From positions 186,001 to 250,000 of the forward strand of contig NZ_WPHG01000004.1 of the NCBI RefSeq assembly GCF_009742725.1: a DNA stretch of 64,000 nt, read 5' to 3'. This stretch comes from Nitratireductor arenosus. GTDB lineage: Bacteria > Pseudomonadota > Alphaproteobacteria > Rhizobiales > Rhizobiaceae. Shown piece after piece: positions 1 through 7,771 of the stretch. The translations under genes were made by a program, and so were the position numbers. The notes below the pieces were generated by a model. It saw only the letters and a program-made list of their open reading frames with translations, did no database searches and was not told the DNA's origin. Within the stretch, counting starts at the first letter, position 1. Every line of letters begins with the position of its first letter.

Positions 1-874
1 ACAAGGCGCTGTCGTCGTCGGCAAGGTCGAGCACGACATCGAAATGGTTGCGATCCGGCACCATCATGACGGTGGAGCGGAACCCCGCCGCCCGCCACAG
101 TGCGTCAAAAGCACGCGACTGGCGGCCGAAACCGTCCGGCTCGCCCGAGGCAAACGCAACTACAAGCGGACAGCCGGTGCGCGGTACATGCTCGGCCGGG
201 CTGAGCGCGACCACGTCTTCCGGCGAGAGTTGGATCCATTCCTGCACAAAGGAACCGGCGATCGGCGCCAGGTGGAACAGGCCGCTGATCGGCAAGGCGC
301 CCTTGACGACGTCCTGCGGCAGGGCCAGGTGCTCTTGCCAACCATCCGCGAGCACAGCCCCGGTCAGATGTCCACCGGCCGAGCTTCCGCCGACAAAAAT
401 CCGTTGCGGGTCGATGCCGTAATTCGCGCCGCGACGCCACAGGAACGCCACCGCCGCGCGCACCTCGCGCACGATTTCGGCCAGCGAAGCCGCGGGCGCC
501 AGCCGGTAGTCGAGGACAGCGGTGGCAACGCCGTGCCGATCCAGCATCGGGGCCATGAAAGCCGAATCCGCCTTGGACAGCGCCCGCCAATAACCGCCAT
601 GGATGAAAAGGAATACGGGCCGCAAACGCTGACCTGGCGCGGCCGCGCCGAAGATATCGAGTGCTTGGCCGCTTTCGGTGTCATAGATCACGTCCAGCGC
701 CGCGCCCGGCATGACGCGCGCGGGTTCCGATAGAGCGCGGTAGCGCCGCATTTCCCGCTCGAAGCGCTCCGGCGAGACCGTCGCGCGGGCATTGTAGTCC
801 TCGTCGAGCGTCGCACGCGGAAGAACACCCTCCGCGCGCAGCCCATCCAGGAGCGAAGCCGCCCGCCCGCTCAT
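1..874 (-). CDS. alpha/beta hydrolase, arylformamidase / N-acylanthranilate amidase-like (3' end outside window)
   Basis: The frame stays open from an ATG at 874 to the window edge, giving 291 residues; families of this kind are about 270-300 long, so only the last few residues should be missing. The oxyanion motif HGGYW is at residues 92-96, the nucleophile elbow GGSSAGGH has Ser165, and NHFDV near residue 277 carries a candidate catalytic His. These are hallmarks of kynurenine formamidase and arylformamidase-like hydrolases. The start overlaps the stop of the dioxygenase gene by four bases (ATGA), so translation is probably coupled. Next to a Hod-type dioxygenase, the likely reaction is hydrolysis of an N-acylanthranilate to anthranilate plus an acid, the role of Amq or AqdA. 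That role is inferred from context; N-formylkynurenine is an alternative substrate. Confidence 0.85.
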   Translation of the reverse strand, partial: MSGRAASLLDGLRAEGVLPRATLDEDYNARATVSPERFEREMRRYRALSEPARVMPGAALDVIYDTESGQALDIFGAAAPGQRLRPVFLFIHGGYWRALSKADSAFMAPMLDRHGVATAVLDYRLAPAASLAEIVREVRAAVAFLWRRGANYGIDPQRIFVGGSSAGGHLTGAVLADGWQEHLALPQDVVKGALPISGLFHLAPIAGSFVQEWIQLSPEDVVALSPAEHVPRTGCPLVVAFASGEPDGFGRQSRAFDALWRAAGFRSTVMMVPDRNHFDVVLDLADDDSAL

Positions 875-1659
875 GCGACGAAAGCACGAACCGCGTCCGC
901 GACGGCGCGCGGCTGTTCAAGCGTGGGGAAGTGCGTCCTGCCCTCGAGTTTGTTAGGAACGAACCAGGGGTTTTGCGCGGCGAAGTCGCGCTGCGCCTGC
1001 AGATAGTCCGCTTCGAAAGGTTGCGAGAAAATATGCGTGATCGGACGGGTTTGCGCCAGCGCGTTCATCCGCAACATCGGATTGCCCCACCTGCGATAGG
1101 CTTTCGCGATCTCGCGGCCCGAGCGCGCCCACATCTCGTAGTCGAAGCCCGCCATCTCGTTATTGACGTGATCGACGATATCCTGGTTGTCGGTGTCGCC
1201 GATCCAGTGATTGAAGAAGTCCTTGCGACCGTTCTCCCAGTTACGACGGTCCTGGATGTCGTCGATCATGGTGAAGAACGCCTCGTCCGGGCTGACCATG
1301 ATCCAGTCAATGACAACACTGCGCGGCACGCGGCCGGCGCCCATTTGATCGGTGAACTCGATATTCGCCCAACCGCCGTGCGAAGTCGAAACCGGCACGA
1401 CCCGCTCCAGGCCGAGCTTGTCGGCGAACGCGACCACATCAGCGGCCTGCTCGTCGATGGTGAAGTCGCCATCATGGCTGCGGTCCTCGCCATGGCCGCG
1501 CCAGTCGAAGAGGATCACGCGATGGGTGCGCGCAAGTTCCGGCGCCAGGTGCTTGAACAGACGGTGGTCCTGGCACCAGCCCGAAAGCAGCAGCAGGACA
1601 TCCCCCTCGCCCGTGTCGTCATAGGTGAACGGGTTTGCGCCGATCTTTATCGTCTTCAT
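871..1659 (-). CDS. cofactor-independent 3-hydroxy-4-oxoquinoline-type 2,4-dioxygenase (Hod/AqdC-like)
   Basis: The protein has 262 residues and an alpha/beta-hydrolase fold. It closely resembles the remembered sequence of Arthrobacter Hod: GWCQDHR near residue 27, DWRGHG near 52, SHGGW at 93-97 with Ser93, VIDW with Asp118, a Trp at 152 where Hod has W160, and THFP with His243. Hod-type enzymes cleave 3-hydroxy-4(1H)-quinolones with O2 and no cofactor, releasing CO and an N-acylanthranilate. The start at 1659 is chosen over an upstream in-frame ATG at 1749 because GGGGAGAG lies just ahead of it and the conserved fold begins there. It lies between the monooxygenase that would make its substrate and the amidase that would use its product. 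Whether the substrate is quinaldine-derived, an alkylquinolone such as PQS, or unsubstituted is unknown. Confidence 0.88.
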   Translation of the reverse strand: MKTIKIGANPFTYDDTGEGDVLLLLSGWCQDHRLFKHLAPELARTHRVILFDWRGHGEDRSHDGDFTIDEQAADVVAFADKLGLERVVPVSTSHGGWANIEFTDQMGAGRVPRSVVIDWIMVSPDEAFFTMIDDIQDRRNWENGRKDFFNHWIGDTDNQDIVDHVNNEMAGFDYEMWARSGREIAKAYRRWGNPMLRMNALAQTRPITHIFSQPFEADYLQAQRDFAAQNPWFVPNKLEGRTHFPTLEQPRAVADAVRAFVA

Positions 1660-1717
1660 GTCTCTCCCCGACTGGCGAACGATTGCGGTTGGCGCCGCGC
1701 GCCGCGGCGCGGCTTGT

Positions 1718-2875
1718 TCAAATGGCTTCGATCGTGCCGGTGGGCACATGCATGGCGGTCTTCAGGCGCTGCATGGCGAGTTCGCGCGAGCGACCGGTGA
1801 TGGTCAGCACCTGCGAACGCAGCGCGTCGGGCCAGTAATTCATGTCGCCCTGGCGCTCGGACTGCTCCTGTGTGTGCTCGGTGAGCGGACGTTCACGCGC
1901 CTCCCACGCCTCCAGCGCAGCGGCAATGTCGGGCGCGTCGGCGACGGCGACCGCCAAGCCGATGCCATTCATCAGCGCACAGCCGCCGCCCTGGCCGAGA
2001 TAGGGCGGCATGGCATGGGCGCCATCGCCCAGCACGGCCGCGCAGCCCTTGCTCCAGCGTTTGAGCTTCACCACTTCGAACGCGTCCCAGCGTCCGGACT
2101 GTCCGAAACGGGCAATAAGATCACTCAGATAGGGAAAGGAGTCCGTCCACAAGGCGCGATCGGCGGGCACGGTCATCGCCGCTTGGTCATCAGCGGCGCA
2201 ACACAGCGCAATGTAGAGGTCGCTGGCACTGGCCGGCGTGTAAAGAATGCGGCGACTGCCTGAAAAATGCTCGATATATTTGTCCCGGTCGGCCGGCGCC
2301 ACGTCACCCTCGGCGCGCGGGATCAGCATGCGGATGGCGCCATAGCCGAGATGCCGACGATACATCAGCAGGTCGAGGGAGTCGCGCACGGCCGAGTTGA
2401 TGCCGTCGGCGCCGACGACCAGATCCGCCGCCCGCGCCGTGCCGTCGGCCAGCAACAACGCCCCCTCGGGCGTGGCTCCCACCGCCTCCGACGACGTGCG
2501 GATATCGACGCCGTTGGTGCGGCAGACGTTGATCAGCGAACGGGTCAGCGTTTCGCGCAGAATGGTGATCAGCCTGGCATTGCCGGCACGGTTGATCGGG
2601 ATCTCCTCCATGACCTTGTTGTCATGGTCGCGGGTTTCGAACAGCGGACCGACATGGGCGCCGGCGGTCGCTTCCTCATAGGCGCCGAGTGCCTTGAGAA
2701 CTCTCAGACCATTGCTCCAGATGTAGATGCCGGCCCCAAAGGTGCGCAGATCGGGGCCCCGCTCGTGAACCGTCACATCCCAACCGCGCGCCGAAAGCGC
2801 CGCGGCGACCGTCAGCCCTCCTATTCCCGCACCGGCGATTTCCGCCCGGCGGCGCCGGTTCTTGCCATTCGACAT
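1718..2875 (-). CDS. FAD-dependent class A monooxygenase, candidate 4-quinolone 3-monooxygenase (AqdB/PqsH-like role)
   Basis: The 385 residues carry the three class A flavin hydroxylase signatures: the Rossmann GAGIGG at residues 15-20, GADG at 155-158 (NADPH/FAD contact) and GDGAH at 283-287 before a glycine-rich PYLGQGGG stretch. The length is normal for single-component aromatic hydroxylases. It is the promoter-proximal gene of the three-gene minus-strand operon. In that position it would hydroxylate the C3 of a 4-quinolone to make the substrate of the dioxygenase. The family also includes 6-hydroxynicotinate and salicylate hydroxylases, so the substrate comes from context. It is divergent from the LysR gene with 192 bp between the starts. 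Confidence 0.85.
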   Translation of the reverse strand: MSNGKNRRRRAEIAGAGIGGLTVAAALSARGWDVTVHERGPDLRTFGAGIYIWSNGLRVLKALGAYEEATAGAHVGPLFETRDHDNKVMEEIPINRAGNARLITILRETLTRSLINVCRTNGVDIRTSSEAVGATPEGALLLADGTARAADLVVGADGINSAVRDSLDLLMYRRHLGYGAIRMLIPRAEGDVAPADRDKYIEHFSGSRRILYTPASASDLYIALCCAADDQAAMTVPADRALWTDSFPYLSDLIARFGQSGRWDAFEVVKLKRWSKGCAAVLGDGAHAMPPYLGQGGGCALMNGIGLAVAVADAPDIAAALEAWEARERPLTEHTQEQSERQGDMNYWPDALRSQVLTITGRSRELAMQRLKTAMHVPTGTIEAI

Positions 2876-2990
2876 GTTCAGCCGTCCGCTCCCCTAATCC
2901 GCATCACCGACACGGGCACGCATCAATTGCACGCCGCGCGCCCGGCACCTGGTTCGCATATCCTCGCCGAGGATTTTCAGCTTGGCGCTA

Positions 2991-3004
2991 TTCAAACAAC
3001 TGAA
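2991..3004. promoter_or_regulatory. candidate LysR-type regulator binding site
   Basis: TTCA-N6-TGAA is an inverted repeat that satisfies the T-N11-A rule (T2992 to A3004). It lies in the 192-bp divergent region between the monooxygenase and LysR genes. A second small repeat, CAAC-N6-GTTG at 2997-3010, overlaps it. The position suits a site controlling both genes; no binding evidence exists. Confidence 0.4.
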
Positions 3005-3067
3005 TTGTTGAGAAGCCGATATGAAGTGTGTGAATATCATAGCCAAAATCAAGGCTCATCGCGCACC

Positions 3068-4012
3068 ATGAAGCTTCTCGCCAGCCGTCTTACGATCCGC
3101 CATCTTCGCATGGTCGTGGCCATCCTTGAGGAAGGCAATCTGGTGGGCGCGGCCAAGCGGCTCAACATGACGCAGTCGGCCGTGACCAAGGCGTTGCAGG
3201 AGATCGAGGCGCTGACACGCTCGAAACTGTTCGACCGCACCAATCGCGGGGTGGTCCCGACCATATTCGGTGAGACGCTCGCCGAGCACGCGCGCTTCAT
3301 CATCACGCAACTTGGCCATGCCGAGGAGCACCTGGCCGACTTGCGCGACGGCACCGGCGGGCGCATCGCCATCGGCACGCTGTTGTCTGCCTCGGCCGAA
3401 TTACTGCCGGGCGCGATCGCCAGGCTGCGGCGCGAGCGGCCCCGCATCGTGGTGCGCATCGTGGATGGAACCGGCGACGTGCTGGTGCCGGCGCTGCGTA
3501 GCGGCGAACTCGATCTCGTGGTCGGGCGCCTGTCCGAGCACCGCGAACGCCAGGACGTGATCCAAGAGACGCTGATGGACGACATGGCTTGCGTGGTCGC
3601 GCGCAGCGGCCATCCGCTCGCCGAACGCGAAAGCCTCGCCCTCGCCGACCTGATCGGATGGGACTGGATCCTGCCGCCTCAGGAAACCAGCCTGCGGCGC
3701 CAGATCGACATCGCCTTTCGTCTGGAAGGATTGGAACCGCCGGCGCACGCCGTCGAATCCGTGTCGCTGCTGACCAATCGCGGATTGCTGGTCAACGCCG
3801 ACTATCTCGGCGTTCTTCCCATCCAGGCCGCGCGGCGCGAAGCGGCCTCCGGCGTCATGAGCGTCCTGCCGGTGTCGCTCGGCGCGACCAGGCGCTCGAT
3901 CGGCATCACCACACGGGCCAATGCGCGTCTTTCCCCGGCCGCCAAGGAGCTGATCGAAATGCTGCGCGAGGTGGCCGCGGAACTGACGGCCGCCGGATCG
4001 CATCTGGATTGA
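3068..4012 (+). CDS. LysR-family transcriptional regulator (GbpR-like subgroup)
   Basis: The 314 residues have an N-terminal winged helix-turn-helix over about 7-66 (segments NLVGAAKRLNMTQSAVTKAL and LFDRTNRGV) and a LysR substrate domain from about residue 95. The frame is open far upstream, to about 2267, but that stretch is antisense to the monooxygenase gene, and the LysR homology begins at the ATG at 3068. Its divergent position over the quinolone-type operon makes it the likely pathway-specific regulator. The inducer would then be a quinolone or an anthranilate derivative, which is inference. Confidence 0.93.
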   Translation: MKLLASRLTIRHLRMVVAILEEGNLVGAAKRLNMTQSAVTKALQEIEALTRSKLFDRTNRGVVPTIFGETLAEHARFIITQLGHAEEHLADLRDGTGGRIAIGTLLSASAELLPGAIARLRRERPRIVVRIVDGTGDVLVPALRSGELDLVVGRLSEHRERQDVIQETLMDDMACVVARSGHPLAERESLALADLIGWDWILPPQETSLRRQIDIAFRLEGLEPPAHAVESVSLLTNRGLLVNADYLGVLPIQAARREAASGVMSVLPVSLGATRRSIGITTRANARLSPAAKELIEMLREVAAELTAAGSHLD

Positions 4013-4185
4013 CGGATCGGCAACTCAACATGATTTTCTATTCCTCCAAGTTATAGCCAGCTGAGCAATTTTCCCTTTACCGCCGACCCGTTTGCGCCAA
4101 GCCTCCTCGACGAAACCGCCATTCTGGAGACGCAGATCAACTGCAACGTGGCGGCAGGCCTTATTTTCACGTGGGGAGCAATCGA

Positions 4186-5367
4186 ATGAATTTCAAAGCC
4201 CTTGCCGTCGCGACGGCATTCACCCTCGGCACGCTGGGCAGCGCCCAGGCCGACGATCCGCTCAGGATCGGCATGATCACCACGTTGTCAGGGCCGGCGG
4301 GTTATCTCGGCCAGGACATTCGCGACGGTTTCGAGTTGGCGGTCGAGATGAATGACGGCAAGCTGGGCGGCGTGGCCGTGGAACTCGTCGTCGAAGACGA
4401 CGGCCTCAAGCCCGGCAATGCGCGCCAGATCGCCGAAAAACTGCTCGCCGACGAGGTCAAGCTGTTCACAGGCATCGTTTTCGCCAATGTGGCTTTCGCC
4501 ACGGTCCCGGAGATTCTGGACAATGACGCCGTCTACGTCAGTCCGAATACCGCGTCCTCCACCTTCGCCGGCAAGGAATGCCACCCCAATTATTTCGTGA
4601 GTTCATGGCAGGACGACAGCCAGGGCGAGAGCGCCGGCGCCCTGGCGCAATCGCTCGGTTATGAGAAAGCGTTTCTGATCGCGCCGAACTACCAGGCCGG
4701 CAAGGAGACGATGATCGCCTTCAAGCGGTTCTACAAGGGCGAGATCGCCGGCGAGATCTATACCGGGCTCGACCAGACGGATTTCGCCGCCGAAATGGCG
4801 CAGATCCGCGCCGCCAAGCCGGACGTGGTGTATGAATTCGAACCCGGCGGGCTTGGCATCGCCTTCATGCGCCAGTATCAGCAGGCCGGCCTGCTCGAAG
4901 AGATCCCGATGGTCGTCCATCCTGCATCGCTCGACCATGTGATCGTCGGTGCCGTCGGCGAAGCCGCGGAGGGACTGCAGGTAACCAGCCATTGGAACGA
5001 CGATTTCGACAATCCGGTCAACAAGGCATTCATGGCCGCCTGGACGGAAAAATACGGCGACCGGCCCGCGACCTACTACGCCGCGCAGGGTTATGACGCA
5101 GCCCTTTTGATCGCGGCCGGGCTTGAAGGCAGCGCGTCGGGCGTCGAGGATGTGGCCGCGTTCCGCAAGGCCCTGCTCGCCGCCGACATCCCCTCGGTGC
5201 GCGGGCCCTTCAAGTTCGGCCCCAACCAGCACCCGGTGCAGGATTGGTATGCGCTGAAGGCGGTCAAGACGGAAGACGGCAAGATGGCGCTGAAGACGGA
5301 CAGCAAGGTGCTGACCGGACATGGTGACAGCTATGCCGGTGAATGCGAGATGCCGGCCGCCGAATAG
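4186..5367 (+). CDS. ABC transporter substrate-binding protein, branched-chain amino acid type (orphan)
   Basis: The 393 residues start with a signal peptide (MNFKALAVATAFTLGTLGSA, then QA) and continue as a Peripla_BP_6/LivK-type periplasmic binding protein (LRIGMITTLSGPAGYLGQD). The ATG at 4186 is preceded by GGGGAG at the right spacing; a GTG at 4171 in frame is less likely because it would precede that ribosome site. No permease or ATPase gene is nearby, so it must share a transporter encoded elsewhere, or act as a sensor. LivK-type proteins often bind aromatic acids, so delivery of a substrate for the adjoining cluster is possible but unproven. A terminator follows. Confidence 0.9.
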   Translation: MNFKALAVATAFTLGTLGSAQADDPLRIGMITTLSGPAGYLGQDIRDGFELAVEMNDGKLGGVAVELVVEDDGLKPGNARQIAEKLLADEVKLFTGIVFANVAFATVPEILDNDAVYVSPNTASSTFAGKECHPNYFVSSWQDDSQGESAGALAQSLGYEKAFLIAPNYQAGKETMIAFKRFYKGEIAGEIYTGLDQTDFAAEMAQIRAAKPDVVYEFEPGGLGIAFMRQYQQAGLLEEIPMVVHPASLDHVIVGAVGEAAEGLQVTSHWNDDFDNPVNKAFMAAWTEKYGDRPATYYAAQGYDAALLIAAGLEGSASGVEDVAAFRKALLAADIPSVRGPFKFGPNQHPVQDWYALKAVKTEDGKMALKTDSKVLTGHGDSYAGECEMPAAE

Positions 5368-5398
5368 ACGCCGGGGCGCATGTGCGTGCAAAAAGCAG

Positions 5399-5431
5399 GA
5401 AGGCCGGAGCGGAAACGCCCCGGCCTTCTTT
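5399..5431 (+). terminator. rho-independent terminator after the binding-protein gene
   Basis: The arms GAAGGCCGG (5399-5407) and CCGGCCTTC (5420-5428) are perfect complements around a loop with an inner GCG-GAAA-CGC hairpin. A short T-rich tail, TTTCGT, follows. It separates this unit from the convergent operon on the other strand. Confidence 0.75.
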
Positions 5432-5566
5432 CGTGAGCAGGCTCAAGAGACAGATCACGATGGACGACCAAACCGGCAGCCATTTCGAAAAGCGTCCCAC
5501 CCCGATGCCGGCTACGGCCTGAATAAACGGGTCTTTTATGCTTTCCGGCCGCAAAGCCTTCCCTTG

Positions 5567-6649
5567 TCAGGTGGACGCAACTCCAACGCGCGCGAGAAGT
5601 GCATCGCGCGACCAGCCGACCAGCCCCATCTCCGCCGCGCCCCTGGTTGCGATCTGTCCACTTCCCCGCGCGATCGCGCAGAGCGCGATCAGGGCGTCGG
5701 CCACCGGCGTCGGTACGCCTGCGATCCGCGCGATCGCAGTGAAGGGAACGAGCCCGTGCCCGAAATCCTCGACATAATAGCGGTGATCGAGACTGTCGGG
5801 CGCCTTGATCAGCCGATTGGCGGCCCCCGAGGCGATCGCGCCATAATCTTCAGGGTCTGCATCGGCGGGAACCGTGCCGAGCGCGCGCATCTCGCCAATG
5901 ACGGTGGGAAGCGTATGCCCGAAGGCGGCCGCAACCGCGATCCGCTCGGCATCGAGCGCGCGCATGACATGCATGACACCCGACGTCATGCCCTGGACGT
6001 AGAAGGTGAAGTCGCCGCCGGTGGCCTCGGACCAAGACGCACCGAGCATGGCGCCGGGTGGATGGACGATCATGTTGACGTTGCTCAGCCCGGTGGCGAT
6101 CACGTCGCCGCTATCATAGGCGCCGGGAAAGAGCGCGCAGGCCAGTTCAAGCGCGGCGCGACCCGACGGCAGCGACGCCGCGCGCAGCGCCTTTGCCCGC
6201 CCGGTGACATTGACGACATCGGGTCGCGGCTTGCGCGCGACATAAGCGAGCGTGGAGAATTCGGCCACCGGGGGGAGTTCGTCACGGACGGCGCGGTAGG
6301 CGGTCTCGAACTCGAACACGCCGCCGGTATGGCCGGGATTGAGAATTATCGGGCGGGCGGCGCCCCATCCCGCTTCCGCCAGCGCACGGGCAACCGCGCC
6401 GTGCGCGTAAACGGGCAAAGCCACGACCGCGGCCTCGACATCCGCGATCGCCGCGGCAAGGTCGCTGCCAAGGCCGAACGGACGAAGCCGGCCCTCGCCA
6501 AGCACGCCCGTAAAGCCGATACCATCCCGCGAAAACGGCTCCAGCGTCGAAGCCGACCTAGCGTAGAGGCGGACCTCATGCCCCGCCAGGCTCAGTTCGA
6601 CGGCGGCGGCCGCACCGCCGTTTCCCGCGCCGATCACCAAAATACGCAT
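5567..6649 (-). CDS. NAD(P)-dependent opine/octopine dehydrogenase family protein
   Basis: The 360 residues open with a Rossmann motif, MRILVIGAGNGG. The second half has HPPGAML near residue 215, matching the conserved HPP region of the octopine/nopaline dehydrogenase C-terminal domain. Family members reductively join, or oxidatively split, an amino acid and a 2-oxoacid. Two ATGs lie six bases apart; the one at 6649 is preferred because GGGAG sits six bases ahead of it, whereas it touches the ATG at 6655. It is the last gene of a minus-strand catabolic run, so oxidative cleavage of an N-substituted amino acid is more likely than synthesis; this is inference. Confidence 0.78.
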   Translation of the reverse strand: MRILVIGAGNGGAAAAVELSLAGHEVRLYARSASTLEPFSRDGIGFTGVLGEGRLRPFGLGSDLAAAIADVEAAVVALPVYAHGAVARALAEAGWGAARPIILNPGHTGGVFEFETAYRAVRDELPPVAEFSTLAYVARKPRPDVVNVTGRAKALRAASLPSGRAALELACALFPGAYDSGDVIATGLSNVNMIVHPPGAMLGASWSEATGGDFTFYVQGMTSGVMHVMRALDAERIAVAAAFGHTLPTVIGEMRALGTVPADADPEDYGAIASGAANRLIKAPDSLDHRYYVEDFGHGLVPFTAIARIAGVPTPVADALIALCAIARGSGQIATRGAAEMGLVGWSRDALLARVGVAST

Positions 6650-6672
6650 TCTCATCTCCCGCTTGGCAGCAC

Positions 6673-7755
6673 TCAGCCACCCAGGCGCTCACGCAGGCGT
6701 GACAGGCCAGCCGCCGCCTCTTCGACATCGTCGACCGCAAAACCATCGGCAATCTCGGCGCTATGGGGCCGGATCATCTCGCTGGCCTTTTGCGAATAGA
6801 TCACGCGGCCGCCGCGGATGCTGACGCCGTCCTTGTCCTCGAATTGCAGGTTCCAGGCGACCGCCTCGTCGCGGCTGATCCCGGCGGGAAGGTCGAGCCG
6901 GACACCGTCGGCGTCGACGGCGACCGGGTAACCGCCCGGCAGCCCGGCCGGGCCCGGCACGTGCGCGCGGCGCGCGCCCTCGCCGGCCAAGGCAAGCAGT
7001 ACCGGCACGGCGCTGGCCGCCGAAATCAGGTTGAGGTCGCGATAGGGAAGCTGGATGTCGCGCGTCATCGCTTCGACATCCCCGATTTCGGTATCGCCAA
7101 TCCAGGCGCGAACCGGTGCGCCGTCGCGCTGACCAGGCGGCTTGCGCCACTCGACAATGTGGCGGTGATGGCCAAGGACCCTGAGCACGGCCCGCTCGGC
7201 GAGCGACAGGCGCCCGCCGATCATGGCCGAAAAGATACCGACATTGCCCACACCGGTGGTCATCGGCATCCCGGCTGCGGCGAGCACCTGGTTAACACCG
7301 TCGGGATAGCAGGTGTTGACGAAATGCGCCTTCAGGCCGGCTTGTTTGAGCGCGCCGGCAGTGCGCCAGGCCAACAGAGCGTGAAAGGCGATGGTCATGC
7401 CGAAACCGGCTCGGGCAACCAGATCGGACCATTCGCTTTCGCCGTTATCGACGCTCCACGGCGATTGCGCCGAGGCCGACTGGACGACCACTTTCGGATT
7501 GAGTGCGCTCAGCGGCTCGATCAACGTGTCGCGCGCGGTCGCATCGAGCTGCACGCTATCGAAGGAAACGGATGTGCCGTAGATCGTCGCCCGTGCCCGG
7601 CAGGCATCGACCAGCCATTTCATGCGGGCGGGATTGCGCCCACCGATCATCACACGGAGATCGGTCGCGGCCGTCGCAGCGATGTCGGCCAGCATGATTT
7701 CGGTGAAATAGCCGGTCCCGCAAAACAGGATGTCGCAGCGCTGATGCCGCTCCAT
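6673..7755 (-). CDS. NAD(P)-binding dehydrogenase-like protein, saccharopine-dehydrogenase-like fold, substrate unknown
   Basis: The 360-residue protein begins with a nucleotide-binding pattern, DILFCGTGYFTE, and contains IGGRNPARM near residue 38, as in the second strand of saccharopine-dehydrogenase-type Rossmann domains. I do not recognise a characterised homolog. A strong ribosome site, GGAGGAGG, precedes the ATG at 7755. It lies 17 bases ahead of the opine-dehydrogenase-like gene and 16 after the M24 gene, so it is cotranscribed. With two NAD-dependent enzymes side by side, two successive oxidations in one pathway are plausible. Confidence 0.6.
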   Translation of the reverse strand: MERHQRCDILFCGTGYFTEIMLADIAATAATDLRVMIGGRNPARMKWLVDACRARATIYGTSVSFDSVQLDATARDTLIEPLSALNPKVVVQSASAQSPWSVDNGESEWSDLVARAGFGMTIAFHALLAWRTAGALKQAGLKAHFVNTCYPDGVNQVLAAAGMPMTTGVGNVGIFSAMIGGRLSLAERAVLRVLGHHRHIVEWRKPPGQRDGAPVRAWIGDTEIGDVEAMTRDIQLPYRDLNLISAASAVPVLLALAGEGARRAHVPGPAGLPGGYPVAVDADGVRLDLPAGISRDEAVAWNLQFEDKDGVSIRGGRVIYSQKASEMIRPHSAEIADGFAVDDVEEAAAGLSRLRERLGG

Positions 7756-7771
7756 GATCGCCTCCTCCAGA

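Noticed and set aside
2267-3067. N-terminal extension of the LysR gene
   Set aside because: The extension is antisense to the monooxygenase and its product lacks LysR features; LysR homology begins at 3068.
5321-6799. 492-codon plus-strand frame across the terminator and the opine-dehydrogenase-like gene
   Set aside because: It spans a terminator and two minus-strand genes, with no family resemblance or ribosome site.
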